Shown one piece after another: positions 12,409-25,163 of a DNA stretch of 64,000 nt. This DNA comes from Hydractinia symbiolongicarpus (taxonomy: Eukaryota; Cnidaria; Hydrozoa; Anthoathecata; Hydractiniidae). The notes below the pieces were generated by a model, which was given only the letters and a program-made list of their open reading frames with translations, was not told the origin of the DNA and ran no database searches. The stretch is taken from assembly GCF_029227915.1 (NCBI RefSeq), contig NC_079885.1, forward strand, positions 1,488,001 through 1,552,000, given 5' to 3'. Position 1 is the stretch's first letter, and every line of letters begins with the position of its first letter. The translations under genes and the position numbers were made by a program.

Positions 12409-15400
12409 TCCCGTAAATCCCGGCTTGGCCCGTATAGTCAAAAGTATACAAAGAAAGTACCCAGGGAGTAAACTCAGTTCCCGAACGATTTTTTAAATTA
12501 TTATTTCACCACTAAAACGCATGAGACTTGTAGTTTTCAAGAATGTTTTCATTTTTGATGAGACGCTGAATAAAAGCAGTTTAATCGCCGGCAAACGAAA
12601 ACGTGCGATTTTCCGTAAATCCCGGACTCGGCCCGTATAGTCAAAAGTATACAAAGAAAGTACCCAGGGAGTAAACTCATTTCCTGAACGATTTTTTAAA
12701 TTTTTTTTTCACCACTAAAACGCATGAGACTTGTAGTTTTCAAAAATGTTTTCATTTTTGATGAGACGCTTAATGAAAGAGGTTTAATCGCCGGAAAACG
12801 AAAACCCGCTATTTCCCGTAAATCCCGGGCTTGGCCCGTATAGTCGAATGTATACAAAGAAAGTACCCTGTGAGTAAACTCATTTCCAGAACGATTTTTT
12901 AAATTATTTTTTCACCACTAAAACGCATAAGACTTGTAGTTTTTAAAAATATTTTCATTTTTGATGAGACGCTAAATAAAAGAAGTTTAATCGCCGGGAA
13001 ACGAAAACCCGCGATTTCCCGTAAATCCCGGGCTTGGCCCGTATAGTCAAAAGTATAAAAAGAAAGTACCCAAGGAGTAAACTTATTTCCCGAACGATTT
13101 TTTATATTATTTTTTTACCACTAAACGCATGAGACTTGTAGTTTTCAAAGATATTTTCATATTTGATTGGACGCTGAATAAAAGAAGTTTAATCGCCGGC
13201 AAACGAAAATCCGCGATTTCCCGTAAATCCCGGACTCGGCCCGTATAGTCAAAAGTATACAAAGAAAGTACCCAGGGAGTAAACTCATTTCCGGAAAGAT
13301 CTTTTAAATTTATTTTTTCACCACTAAAACGCATGAGACTTGTAGATTTCAAAAATGTTTTCATTTTTGATGAGACGCTTAATGAAAGAGGTTTAATCGC
13401 CGGCAAACGAAATCCTGCGTTTTCCCGTAAATCCGGGGCTTGGCCCGTACAGTCGAATGTATACAAAGAAAGTACCCTGTGAGTAAACTCATTTCCACAA
13501 CGATTTTTTAAATTATTTTTTCACCACTAAAACGCATAAGACTTGTAGTTTTTAAAAATGTTTTCATTTTTGATGAGACGCTGAATAAAAGAAGTTTAAT
13601 CGCCGGGAAACGAAAACCCGCGATTTCCCGTAAATCCCGGCTTGGCCCGTATAGTCAAAAGTATACAAAGAATGTACCCAGGGAGTAAACTCATTTCCCG
13701 AACGAGTTTTTAAATTATTTTTTCACCACTAAAACGCATAAGACTTGTAGTTTTAAAAATGTTTTCATTTTTGATGAGACGCTGAATAAAAGAAGTTTAA
13801 TCGCCGGCAAACGAAAACCCGCGATTTCCCGTAAATCCCGGCTTGGCCCGTATAGTCAAAAGTATACAAAGAAAGTACCCTGTGAGTAAACTCATTTCCA
13901 GAACGATTTTTTAAATTATTTTTTCACCACTAAAACGCATAAGACTTGTAGTTTTTAAAAATATTTTCATTTTTGATGAGACGCGAAATAAAAAAAGTTT
14001 AATCGCCGGGAAACGAAAACCCGCGATTTCCCGTAAATCCCGGGCTTGGCCCGTATAGTCAAAAGTATAAAAAGAAAGTACCCAAGGAGTAAACTCATTT
14101 CCCGAACGATTTTTTATATTATTTTTTTACCACTAAACGCATGAGACTTGTAGTTTTCAAAAATATTTTCATATTTGATTGGACGCTGAATAAAAGAAGT
14201 TTAATCGCCGGGAAACGAAAATCCGCGATTTCCCGTAAATCCCGGACTCGGCCCGTATAGTCAAAAGTATACAAAGAAAGTACCCAGGGAGTAAACTCAT
14301 TTCCCTAACGATCTTTTAAATTTATTTTTTCACCACTAAAACGCATGAGACTTGTAGATTTCAGAAATGTTTTCATTTTTGATGAGACGCTTAATGAAAG
14401 AGGTTTAATCGCCGGCAAACGAAATCCCGCGTTTTCCCGTAAATCCGGGGCTTGGCCCGTATAGTCGAATGTATACAAAGAAAGTACCCTGTGAGTAAAC
14501 TCATTTCCAGAACGATTTTTTAAATTATTTTTTCACCACTAAAACGCATAAGACTTGTAGTTTTTAAAAATGTTTTCATTTTTGATGAGACGCTGAATAA
14601 AAGAAGTTTAATCGCCGGCAAACGAAAACCCGCGATTTCCCGTAAATCCCGGCTTGGCCCGTATAGTCAAAAGTATACAAAGAATGTACCCAGGGAGTAA
14701 ACTCATTTCCCGAACGTTTTTTTAAATTATTTTTTCACCACTAAAACGCATAAGACTTGTAGTTTTTAAAAATGTTTTCATTTTTGATGAGACGCTGAAT
14801 AAAAGAAGTTTAATCGCCGGCAAACGAAAACCCGCGATTTCCCGTAAATCCCGGCTTGGCCCGTATAGTCAAAAGTATACAAAGAAAGTATCCAGGGAAT
14901 AAGCTCATTTCCCGAACGATTTTTTAAATTATTTTTTCACCACTAAAACGCATGAGACTTGTAGTTTTTAAAAATGTTTTCATTTTTGCTGAGACGCTGA
15001 ATAAAAGAAGTTTAATCGCCGGCAAACGAAAACCCGCGACTTCCCGTAAATCCCGGACTCGGCCCGTATAGTTAAAAGTATACAAAGAAAGTACCCAGGG
15101 AGTAAACTCATTTCCCGAACGATTTTTTAAATTATATTTTCACCACTAAAACGCATGAGACTTGTAGTTTTCAAAAATGTTTTCATTTTTGATGAGACGC
15201 TGAATGAAAGAAGTTTAATCGCCGGCAAACGAAAACCTGCGATTTCCCGTAAATCCCGGACTCGGCCCGTATAGTCTAAAGTATAATAAGAAAGGACCCA
15301 GGGTGTAAACTCATTTCCCGAACGATTTTTTAAATTATTATTTCACCACTAAAGCCCATGAGACTTGTAGTTTTTAAAAATGTTTTCTTTCATGATGAGA

Positions 15401-16455
15401 CGCTGAATAAAAGAAGTTTAATCGCCGGCAAACGAAAACCCGCCATTTCCCGTAAACCCTGGACTCGGCCCGTATAATCAAAAGTATACAAAAAAAGTAC
15501 CCAGGGAGCAAACTCATTTCCCGAACGATTTTTTAAATTATTTTTTCACCACTAAAACGCGGGACACTTGTAGTTTTTAAAAATGTTTTCATTTTTGATG
15601 AGACGCTGAATAAAAGAAGTTTAATCGCCGGCAAACGAAACCCGCCATTTCCCGTAAATCCCGGCTTGGCCCGTATAGTCAAAAGTATACAAAGAAAGTA
15701 TCCAGGGAATAAGCTCATTTCCCGAACGATTTTTTAAATTATTTTTTCACCACTAAAACGCATGAGACTTGTAGTTTTTAAAAATGTTTTCATTTTTGCT
15801 GAGACGCTGAATAAAAGAAGTTTAATCGCCGGCAAACGAAAACCCGCGACTTCCCGTAAATCCCGGACTCGGCCCGTATAGTCAAAAGTATACAAAGAAA
15901 GTACCCAGGGAGTAAACTCATTTCCCGAACGATTTTTTAAATTATATTTTCACCACTTAAACGCATGAGACTTGTAGTTTTCAAAAATGTTTTCATTTTT
16001 GATGAGACGCTGAATGAAAGAAGTTTAATCGCCGGCAAACGAAAACCTGCGATTTCCCGTAAATCCCGGACTCGGCCCGTATAGTCTAAAGTATAATAAG
16101 AAAGTACCCAGGGTGTAAACTCATTTCCCGAACGATTTTTTAAATTATTATTTCACTACTAAAGCCCATGAGACTTGTAGTTTTTAAAAATGTTTTCATT
16201 CTTGATGAGACGCTGAATAAAAGAAGTTTAATCGCCGGCTAACGAAAACCCGCCATTTCCCGTAAACCCTGGACTCGGCCCGTATAATCAAAAGTATACA
16301 AAGAAAGTACCCAGGGAGTAAACTCATTTCGCGAACGATTTTTTAAATTATTTTTTCACCACTAAAACGCATGACACTTGTAGTTTTCAAAAATGTTTTC
16401 ATTTTTGATGAGACGCTGAATAAAAGACGTTTAATCGCCGGCAAACGAAAACCCG

Positions 16456-16588
16456 CCATTTCCCGTAAATTCCAGACTCGGCCCGCATAGTCAAAAGTAT
16501 ACAAAGAAAGTACCCAAGGAGTAATCTCATTTCCCGAACGATTTCTTAAATTATTTTTTCAGCACTAAAACGCCGGGGCTTGGCCCGT
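16456..16588. repeat. Truncated monomer with ~101-bp internal deletion (copy 2)
   Basis: The same deletion junction as at 8,185, found exactly 8,388 bp downstream near 16,573. It was copied with the 8.4-kb duplication and so predates it. It makes a useful private marker for that block. Confidence 0.9.
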
Positions 16589-17929
16589 ATAGTAGAATGT
16601 ATACAAAGAAAGTACCCTGTGAGTAAACTCATTTCCAGAACGGTTTTTTAAATTTTTTTTTCACCACTAAAACGCATAAGACTTGTAGTTTTTTAAAATG
16701 TTTTCATTTTTGATGAGACGCTGAATTAAAGAAGTTTAATCGCCGGCAAACGAAAACCCGCGATTTCCCGTAAATCCCGGCTTGGCCCGTATAGTCAAAA
16801 GTATACAAAAAAAGTACCCAGGGAGTAAAATCATTTCCCGAACGATTTTTTATATTATTTTTTTACCACTAAACGCATGAGACCTGTAGTTTTCAAAAAA
16901 ATTTTCATATTTGATGGGACGCTGAATAAAAGAAGTTTAATCGCCGGCAAACGAAAATCCGCGATTTCCCGTAAATCCCGGACTCGGCCCGTATAGTCAA
17001 AAGTATACAAAGAAAGTACCCAGGGAGTAAACTCATTTCCCGAACGATTTTTTAAATTTATTTTTTCACCACTAAAACGCATGAGACTTGTAGTTTTCAA
17101 AAATGTTTTCATTTTTGATGAGACGCTTAATGAAAGGGATTTAATCGCCGGCAAACGAAATCCCGCGTTTTCCCGTAAGTCCGGGGCTTGGCCTGTATAG
17201 TCGAATGTATACAAAGAAAGTACCCTGTGAGTAAACTCATTTCCAGAACGATTTTTTAAATTATTTTTTCACCACTAAAACGCATAAGACTTGTAGTTTT
17301 TAAAAATGTTTTCATTTTTGATGAGACGCTGAATAAAAGAAGTTTAATCGCCGCCAAACGAAAACCCGCGATTTCCCGTAAATCCCGGCTTGGCCCGTAT
17401 AGTCAAAAGTATACAAAGAAAGTACCCAGGGAGTAAACTCAATTCCCGAACGATTTTTTAAATTATTTTTTCACCACAAAAACGCATAAGACTTGTAGTT
17501 TTTAAAAATGTTTTCATTTTTGCTGAGACGCTGAATAAAAGAAGTTTAATCGCCGGCAAACGAAAACCCGCGACTTCCCGTAAATCCCGGACTCGGCCCG
17601 TATAGTCAAAAGTATACAAAGAAAGTACCCAGGGTGTAAACTCATTTCCCGAACGATTTTTTAAATTATTATTTCACCACTAAAGTCCATGAGACTTGTA
17701 GTTTTTAAAAATGTTTTCATTTTTGATGAGACGCAGAATAAAAGAAGTTTAATCGCCGGCAAACGAAAACCCGCCATTTCCCGTAAACCCTGGACTCGGC
17801 CCGTATAATCAAAAGTATACAAAGAAAGTACCCAGGGAGTAAACTCATTTCCCGAACGATTTTTTATATTATTTTTTTACCACTAAACGCATGAGACTTG
17901 TAGTTTTCAAAAATATTTTCATATTTGAT

Positions 17930-18850
17930 TAGACGCTGAATAAAAGAAGTTTAATCGCCGGGAAACGAAAACCCGCGATTTCCCGTAAATCCCGGGCTTG
18001 GCCCGTATAGTCAAAAGTATAAAAAGAAAGTACCCAAGGAGTAAACTCATTTCCCGAACGATTTTTTATATTATTTTTTTACCACTAAACGCATGAGACT
18101 TGTAGTTTTCAAAAATATTTTCATATTTGATTGGACGCTGAATAAAAGAAGTTTAATCGCCGGCAAACGAAAATCCGCGATTTCCCGTAAATCCCGGACT
18201 CGGCCCGTATAGTCAAAAGTATACAAAGAAAGTACCCAGGGAGTAAACTCATTTCCCGAACGATCTTCTAAATTTATTTTTTCACCACTAAAACGCATGA
18301 GACTTGTAGATTTCAAAAATGTTTTCATTTTTGATGAGACGCTGAATAAAAGAGGTTTAATCGCCGGCAAACGAAATCCCGCGATTTCCCGTAAATCCCG
18401 GCTTGGCCCGTATAGTCAAAAGTATAAAAAGAAAGTACCCAAGGAGTAAACTCATTTCCCGAACGATTTTTTATATTATTTTTTTACCACTAAACGCATG
18501 AGACCTGTAGTTTTCAAAAAATTTTTCATATTTGATGGGACGCTGAATAAAAGAAGTTTAATCGCCGGCAAACGAAAATCCGCGATTTCCCGTAAATCCC
18601 GGACTCGGCCCGTATAGTCAGAAGTATACAAAGAAAGTACCCAGGGAGTAAACTCATTTCCCGAACGATTTTTTAAATTTATTTTTTCACCACTAAAACG
18701 CATGAGACTTGTAGTTTTCAAAAATGTTTTCATTTTTGATGAGACGCTTAATGAAAGGGATTTAATCGCCGGCAAACGAAATCCCGCGTTGTCCCGTAAG
18801 TCCGGGGCTTGGCCCGTATAGTCGAATGTATACAAAGAAAGTACCCTGTG
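17930..18850. repeat. Block repeated at +1,822 bp (9-monomer shift), source copy
   Basis: About 0.9 kb here recurs at about 19,752-20,672. It includes the TATATT/TTTTTTTACC subtype, the GATCTT...GTAGATTTC variant and the GACGGGA-type monomer with CCTGTAGTTTTC. A few differences are visible: 18,247-type GATCTTCTAAA becomes GATCTTTTAAA, and ATAAAAAG becomes ATACAAAG near 20,245. The block overlaps the end of the second 8,388-bp copy, so a separate and smaller exchange extended the array from its right end. Confidence 0.75.
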
Positions 18851-19737
18851 AGTAAACTCATTTCCAGAACGATTTTTTAAATTATTTTTTCACCACTAAA
18901 ACGCGTAAGACTTGTAGTTTTTAAAAATGTTTTCATTTTTGATGAGACGCTGAATAAAAGAAGTTTAATCGCCGCCAAACGAAAACCCGCGATTACCCGT
19001 AAATCCCGGCTTGGCCCGTATAGTCAAAAGTATACAAAGAAAGTACCCAGGGAGTAAACTCATTTCCCGAACGATTTTTTAAATTATTTTTCACCACTAA
19101 AACGCATGACACTTGCAGTTTTCAAAAATGTTTTCATTTTTGATGAGACGCTGAATGAAAGAAGTTTAATCGCCGGCAAACGAAATCCCGCGTTTTCCCG
19201 TAAATCCGGGGCTTGGCCCGTATAGTCGAATGTATACAAAGAAAGTACCCTGTGAGTAAACTCATTTCCAGAACGATTTTTTAAATTATTTTTTCACCAC
19301 TAAAACGCATAAGACTTGTAGTTTTTAAAAATGTTTTTATTTTTGATGAGACGCTGAATAAAAGAAGTTTAATCGCCGGCAAACGAAAACCCGCGATTTC
19401 CCGTAAATCCCGGCTTGGCCTGTATAGTCAAAAGTATACAAAGAATGTACCCAGGGAGTAAACTCATTTCCCGAACGATTTTTTAAATTATTTTTTCACC
19501 ACTAAAACGCATAAGACTTGTAGTTTTTAAAAATGTTTTCATTTTTGATGAGACGCTGAATAAAAGAAGTTTAATCGCCGGCAAACGAAAACCCGCGATT
19601 TCCCGTAAATCCCGGCTTGGCCCGTATAGTCAAAAGTATACAAAGAAAGTACCCTGTGAGTAAATTCATTTCCAGAACGATTTTTTAAATTATTTTTTCA
19701 CCACTAAAACGCATAAGACTTGTAGTTTTTAAAAATA

Positions 19738-20149
19738 TTTTCATTTTTGATGAGACGCTAAATAAAAGAAGTTTAATCGCCGGGAAACGAAAACCCGCGA
19801 TTTCCCGTAAATCCCGGGCTTGGCCCGTATAGTCAAAAGTATAAAAAGAAAGTACCCAAGGAGTAAACTCATTTCCCGAACGATTTTTTATATTATTTTT
19901 TTACCACTAAACGCATGAGACTTGTAGTTTTCAAAAATATTTTCATATTTGATTGGACGCTGAATAAAAGAAGTTTAATCGCCGGCAAACGAAAATCCGC
20001 GATTTCCCGTAAATCCCGGACTCGGCCCGTATAGTCAAAAGTATACAAAGAAAGTACCCAGGGAGTAAACTCATTTCCCGAACGATCTTTTAAATTTATT
20101 TTTTCACCACTAAAACGCATGAGACTTGTAGATTTCAAAAATGTTTTCA
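19738..20149. repeat. Post-duplication junction, part of the +1,822-bp copy
   Basis: Two monomers directly right of the second 8.4-kb copy. The sequence GACGCTAAATAAAAGAAG...CCGGGAAACG also resembles about 4,575-4,990 and 12,963-13,380, so this short stretch is a mosaic of available subtypes. Only satellite is present. Confidence 0.7.
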
Positions 20150-21162
20150 TTTTTGATGAGACGCTGAATAAAAGAGGTTTAATCGCCGGCAAACGAAATC
20201 CCGCGATTTCCCGTAAATCCCGGCTTGGCCCGTATAGTCAAAAGTATACAAAGAAAGTACCCAGGGAGTAAACTCATTTCCCGAACGATTTTTTATATTA
20301 TTTTTTTACCACTAAACGCATGAGACCTGTAGTTTTCAAAAAATTTTTCATATTTGATGGGACGCTGAATAAAAGAAGTTTAATCGCCGGCAAACGAAAA
20401 TCCGCGATTTCCCGTAAATCCCGGACTCGGCCCGTATAGTCAGAAGTATACAAAGAAAGTACCCAGGGAGTAAACTCATTTCCCGAACGATTTTTTAAAT
20501 TTATTTTTTCACCACTAAAACGCATGAGACTTGTAGTTTTCAAAAATGTTTTCATTTTTGATGAGACGCTTAATGAAAGGGATTTAATCGCCGGCAAACG
20601 AAATCCCGCGTTTTCCCGTAAGTCCGGGGCTTGGCCCGTATAGTCGAATGTATACAAAGAAAGTACCCTGTGAGTAAACTCATTTCCAGAACGATTTTTT
20701 AAATTATTTTTTCACCACTAAAACGCGTAAGACTTGTAGTTTTTAAAAATGTTTTCATTTTTGATGAGACGCTGAATAAAAGAAGTTTAATCGCCGCCAA
20801 ACGAAAACCCGCGATTACCCGTAAATCCCGGCTTGGCCCGTATAGTCAAAAGTATACAAAGAAAGTACCCAGGGAGTAAACTCAATTCCCGAACGATTTT
20901 TTAAATTATTTTTTCACCACAAAAACGCATAAGACTTGTAGTTTTTAAAAATGTTTTCATTTTTGCTGAGACGCTGAATAAAAGAAGTTTAATCGCCGGC
21001 AAACGAAAACCCGCGACTTCCCGTAAATCCCGGACTCGGCCCGTATAGTCAAAAGTATACAAAGAAAGTACCCAAGGTGTAAACTCAATTCCCGAACGAT
21101 TTTTTAAATTATTATTTCACCACTAAAGTCCATGAGACTTGTAGTTTTTAAAAATGTTTTCA
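20150..21162. repeat. 5-monomer tandem duplication (1,013 bp), copy 1
   Basis: Matches 21,163-22,175 at a fixed +1,013 bp. The unit includes an AGAGGTTTAATCG monomer, a TATATT/ATATTTGATGGG monomer, a CTTAATGAAAGGG monomer, an AACGCGTAAGAC monomer with CGCCGCCAAACG, and a CCACAAAAACGCATAAGAC monomer with TTTTGCTGAGAC. The left edge is where GTAGATTTC no longer matches, near 20,131. Confidence 0.85.
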
Positions 21163-22175
21163 TTTTTGATGAGACGCTGAATAAAAGAGGTTTAATCGCC
21201 GGCAAACGAAATCCCGCGATTTCCCGTAAATCCCGGCTTGGCCCGTATAGTCAAAAGTATACAAAGAAAGTACCCAGGGAGTAAACTCATTTCCCGAACG
21301 ATTTTTTATATTATTTTTTTACCACTAAACGCATGAGACCTGTAGTTTTCAAAAAATTTTTCATATTTGATGGGACGCTGAATAAAAGAAGTTTAATCGC
21401 CGGCAAACGAAAATCCGCGATTTCCCGTAAATCCCGGACTCGGCCCGTATAGTCAGAAGTATACAAAGAAAGTACCCAGGGAGTAAACTCATTTCCCGAA
21501 CGATTTTTTAAATTTATTTTTTCACCACTAAAACGCATGAGACTTGTAGTTTTCAAAAATGTTTTCATTTTTGATGAGACGCTTAATGAAAGGGATTTAA
21601 TCGCCGGCAAACGAAATCCCGCGTTTTCCCGTAAGTCCGGGGCTTGGCCCGTATAGTCGAATGTATACAAAGAAAGTACCCTGTGAGTAAACTCATTTCC
21701 AGAGCGATTTTTTAAATTATTTTTTCACCACTAAAACGCGTAAGACTTGTAGTTTTTAAAAATGTTTTCATTTTTGATGAGACGCTGAATAAAAGAAGTT
21801 TAATCGCCGCCAAACGAAAACCCGCGATTACCCGTAAATCCCGGCTTGGCCCGTATAGTCAAAAGTATACAAAGAAAGTACCCAGGGAGTAAACTCAATT
21901 CCCGAACGATTTTTTAAATTATTTTTTCACCACAAAAACGCATAAGACTTGTAGTTTTTAAAAATGTTTTCATTTTTGCTGAGACGCTGAATAAAAGAAG
22001 TTTAATCGCCGGCAAACGAAAACCCGCGGCTTCCCGTAAATCCCGGACACGGCCCGTATAGTCAAAAGTATACAAAGAAAGTACCCAAGGTGTAAACTCA
22101 TTTCCCGAACGATTTTTTAAATTATTATTTCACCACTAAAGTCCATGAGACTTGTAGTTTTTAAAAATGTTTTCA
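21163..22175. repeat. 5-monomer tandem duplication (1,013 bp), copy 2
   Basis: The direct second copy. It has picked up a few private changes: AGAGCG for AGAACG near 21,703, CGCGGCTT for CGCGACTT near 22,026 and GGACACGG for GGACTCGG near 22,049. Confidence 0.85.
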
Positions 22176-25163
22176 TTTTTGATGAGACGCTGAATAAAAG
22201 AAGTTTAATCGCCGGCAAACGAAAACCCGCCATTTCCCGTAAACCCTGGACTCGGCCCGTATAATCAAAAGTATACAAAAAAGTACCCAGGGAGTAAACT
22301 CATTTCCCGAACGATTTTTTAAATTATTTTTCACCACTAAAACGCATGACACTTGCAGTTTTCAAAAATGTTTTCATTTTTGATGAGACGCTGAATGAAA
22401 GAAGTTTAATCGCCGGCAAACGAAATCCCGCGTTTTCCCGTAAATCCGGGGCTTGGCCCGTATAGTCAAAAGTATACAAAGAATGTACCCAGGGAGTAAA
22501 CTCATTTCCCGAACGATTTTTTAAATTATTTTTTCACCACTAAAACGCATAAGACTTGTAGTTTTTAAAAATGTTTTCATTTTTGATGAGACGCTGAATA
22601 AAAGAAGTTTAATCGCCGGCAAACGATAACCCGCGATTTCCCGTAAATCCCGGCTTGGCCCGTATTGTCAAAAGTATACAAAGAATGTACCCAGGGAGTA
22701 AACTCATTTCCCGAACGATTTTTTAAATTATTTTTTCACCACTAAAACACATAAGACTTGTAGTTTTTAAAAATGTTTTCATTTTTGCTGAGACGCTGAA
22801 TAAAAGAAGTTTAATCGCCGGCAAACGAAAACCCGCGACTTCCCGTAAATCCCGGACTCGGCCCGTATAGTCAAAAGTATACAAAGAAAGTACCCAGGGA
22901 GTAAACTCATTTCCCGAACGATTTTTTAAATTATATTTTCACCACTAAAACGCATGAGACTTATAGTTTTCAAAAATGTTTTTATTTTTGATGAGACGCT
23001 GAATGAAAGAAGTTTAATCGCCGGCAAACGAAAACCTGCGATTTCCCGTAAATCCCGGACACGGCCCGTATAGTCTAAAGTATAATAAGAAAGTACCCAG
23101 GGTGTAAACTCATTTCCCGAACGAATTTTTAAATTATTATTTCACCACTAAAGCCCATGAGACTTGTAGTTTTTAAAAATGTTTTCATTCTTGATGAGAC
23201 GCTGAATAAAAGAAGTTTAATCGCCGGCAAACGAAAACCCGCCATTTCCCGTAAACCCTATACTCGGCCCGTTTAATCAAAAGTATACAAAGAAAGTACC
23301 CAGGGAGTAAACTCATTTCCCGAACGATTTTTTAAATTATTTTTTCACCACTAAAACGCATGACACTTGTAGTTTTCAAAAATTTTTTCATTTTTGATGA
23401 GACGCTGAATAAAAGACGTTTAATCGCCGGCAAACGAAAACCCGCCATTTCCCGTAAACCCCAGACTCGGCCCGCATAGTCAAAAGTATACAAAGAAAGT
23501 ACCCATGGAGTAATCTCATTTCCCGAACGATTTTTTAAATTATTTTTTCAGCACTAAAACGCATGAGACTTGTTGTTTTTAAAAATGTTTTCATTTTTGA
23601 TGAGACGGTGAATAAAAGAAGTTTAATCGCCGGCAAACGAAAACCTGCGATTTCCCGTAAATCCTGGACTCGGCCCGTATAGTCAAAAGTATAAAAAGAA
23701 AGTACCCAGGGAGTAAACTCATTTCCCGAACGATTTTTTAAATTTATTTTTTCACCACTAAAACGCATGAGACTTGTAGTTTTCAAAAATGTTTTCATTT
23801 TTGATGAGACGCTTAATGAAAGGGATTTAATCGCCGGCAAACGAAATCCCGCGTTTTCCCGTAAGTCCGGGGCTTGGCCCGTATAGTCGAATGTATACAA
23901 AGAAAGTACCCTGTGAGTAAACTCATTTCCAGAACGATTTTTTAAATTATTTTTTCACCACTAAAACGCATAAGACTTGTAGTTTTTAAAAATGTTTTCA
24001 TTTTTGATGAGACGCTGAATAAAAGAAGTTTAATCGCCGGTAAACGAAAACCCGCGATTTCCCGTAAATCCCGGCTTGGCCCGTATAGTCAAAAGTATAC
24101 AAAGAAAGTACCCAGGGAGTAAACTCATTTCCCGAACGATTTTTTATATTATTTTTTTACCACTAAACGCATGAGACCTGTAGTTTTCAAAAAAATTTTC
24201 ATATTTGATGGGACGCTGAATAAAAGAAGTTTAATCGCCGGCAAACGAAAATCCGCGATTTCCCGTAAATCCCGGACTCGGCCCGTATAGTCAAAAGTAT
24301 ACAAAGAAAGTACCCAGGGAGTAAACTCATTTCCCGAACGATTTTTTAAATTTATTTTTTCACCACTAAAACGCATGAGACTTGTAGTTTTCAAAAATGT
24401 TTTCATTTTTGATGAGACGCTTAATGAAAGGGATTTAATCGCCGGCAAACGAAATCGCGCGTTTTCCCGTAAGTCCGGGGCTTGGCCCGTATAGTCGAAT
24501 GTATACAAAGAAAGTACCCTGTGAGTAAACTCATTTCCAGAACGATTTTTTAAATTATTTTTTCACCACTAAAACGCATAAGACTTGTAGTTTTTAAAAA
24601 TGTTTTCATTTTTGATGAGACACTGAATAAAAGAAGTTTAATCACCGGCAAACGAAAACCCGCGATTTCTTGTAAATCCCGGGCTTGGCCCGTATAGTCA
24701 AAAGTATACAAAGAAAGTACCCAGGGAGTAAACTCAATTCCCGAACGATTTTTTAAATTATTTTTTCACCACAAAAACGCATAAGACTTGTAGTTTTTAA
24801 AAATGTTTTCATTTTTGCTGAGACGCTGAATAAAAGAAGTTTAATCGCCGGCAAACGAAAACCCGCGACTTCCCGTAAATTCCGGACTCGGCCCGTATAG
24901 TCAAAAGTACACAAAGAAAGTACCCAGGGTGTAAACTCATTTCACGAACGATTTTTTAAATTATTATTTCACCACTAAAGTCCATGAGACTTGTAGTTTT
25001 TAAAAATGTTTTCATTTTCGATGAGACGCTGAATAAAAGAAGTTTAATCGCCGGCAAACGAAAACCCGCAATTTCCCGTAAACCCTGGACTCGGCCCGTA
25101 TAATCAAAAGTATACAAAGAAAGTACCCAGGGAGTAAACTCATTTCCCGAACGATTTTTTAAA
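22176..25163. repeat. Mosaic satellite segment
   Basis: About 15 monomers without a clean long period. The part around 22,930-23,500 resembles 7,540-8,110, sharing GTCTAAAGTATAATAAG and the CATTCTTGATG variant. The part around 24,130-24,520 resembles 8,450-8,840. At 23,720-24,500 occur the rightmost clear members of the GAATGTATAC/CCCTGTGAG subtype before the middle zone. No non-satellite sequence is present. Confidence 0.75.

Larger units (their letters stand above)
11350..19737. repeat. 8,388-bp tandem duplication, copy 2
   Basis: A near-identical, directly adjacent copy of 2,962-11,349. At the junction the sequence to the left follows the end of copy 2 up to 11,359, and the sequence to the right follows the start of copy 1 from 11,350. 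The crossover therefore lies inside the shared 10 bases TTTTCATTTT at monomer positions about 144-153. The chimeric monomer there combines the A variant in AAAAATATTTTC with the C variant in TTTTCGATG. The offset is 8,388 bp: 42 monomers would give 8,526, and the shortfall is largely the 101-bp and 21-bp losses carried in the block. Confidence 0.95.

Noticed and set aside
2962-19737. The 8,388-bp and 4,261-bp duplications treated simply as assembly errors
   Set aside because: Kept as real but flagged. The junctions are chimeric monomers with sensible crossover points, and a few private differences exist (for example 13,084). Only read-level evidence can settle it.
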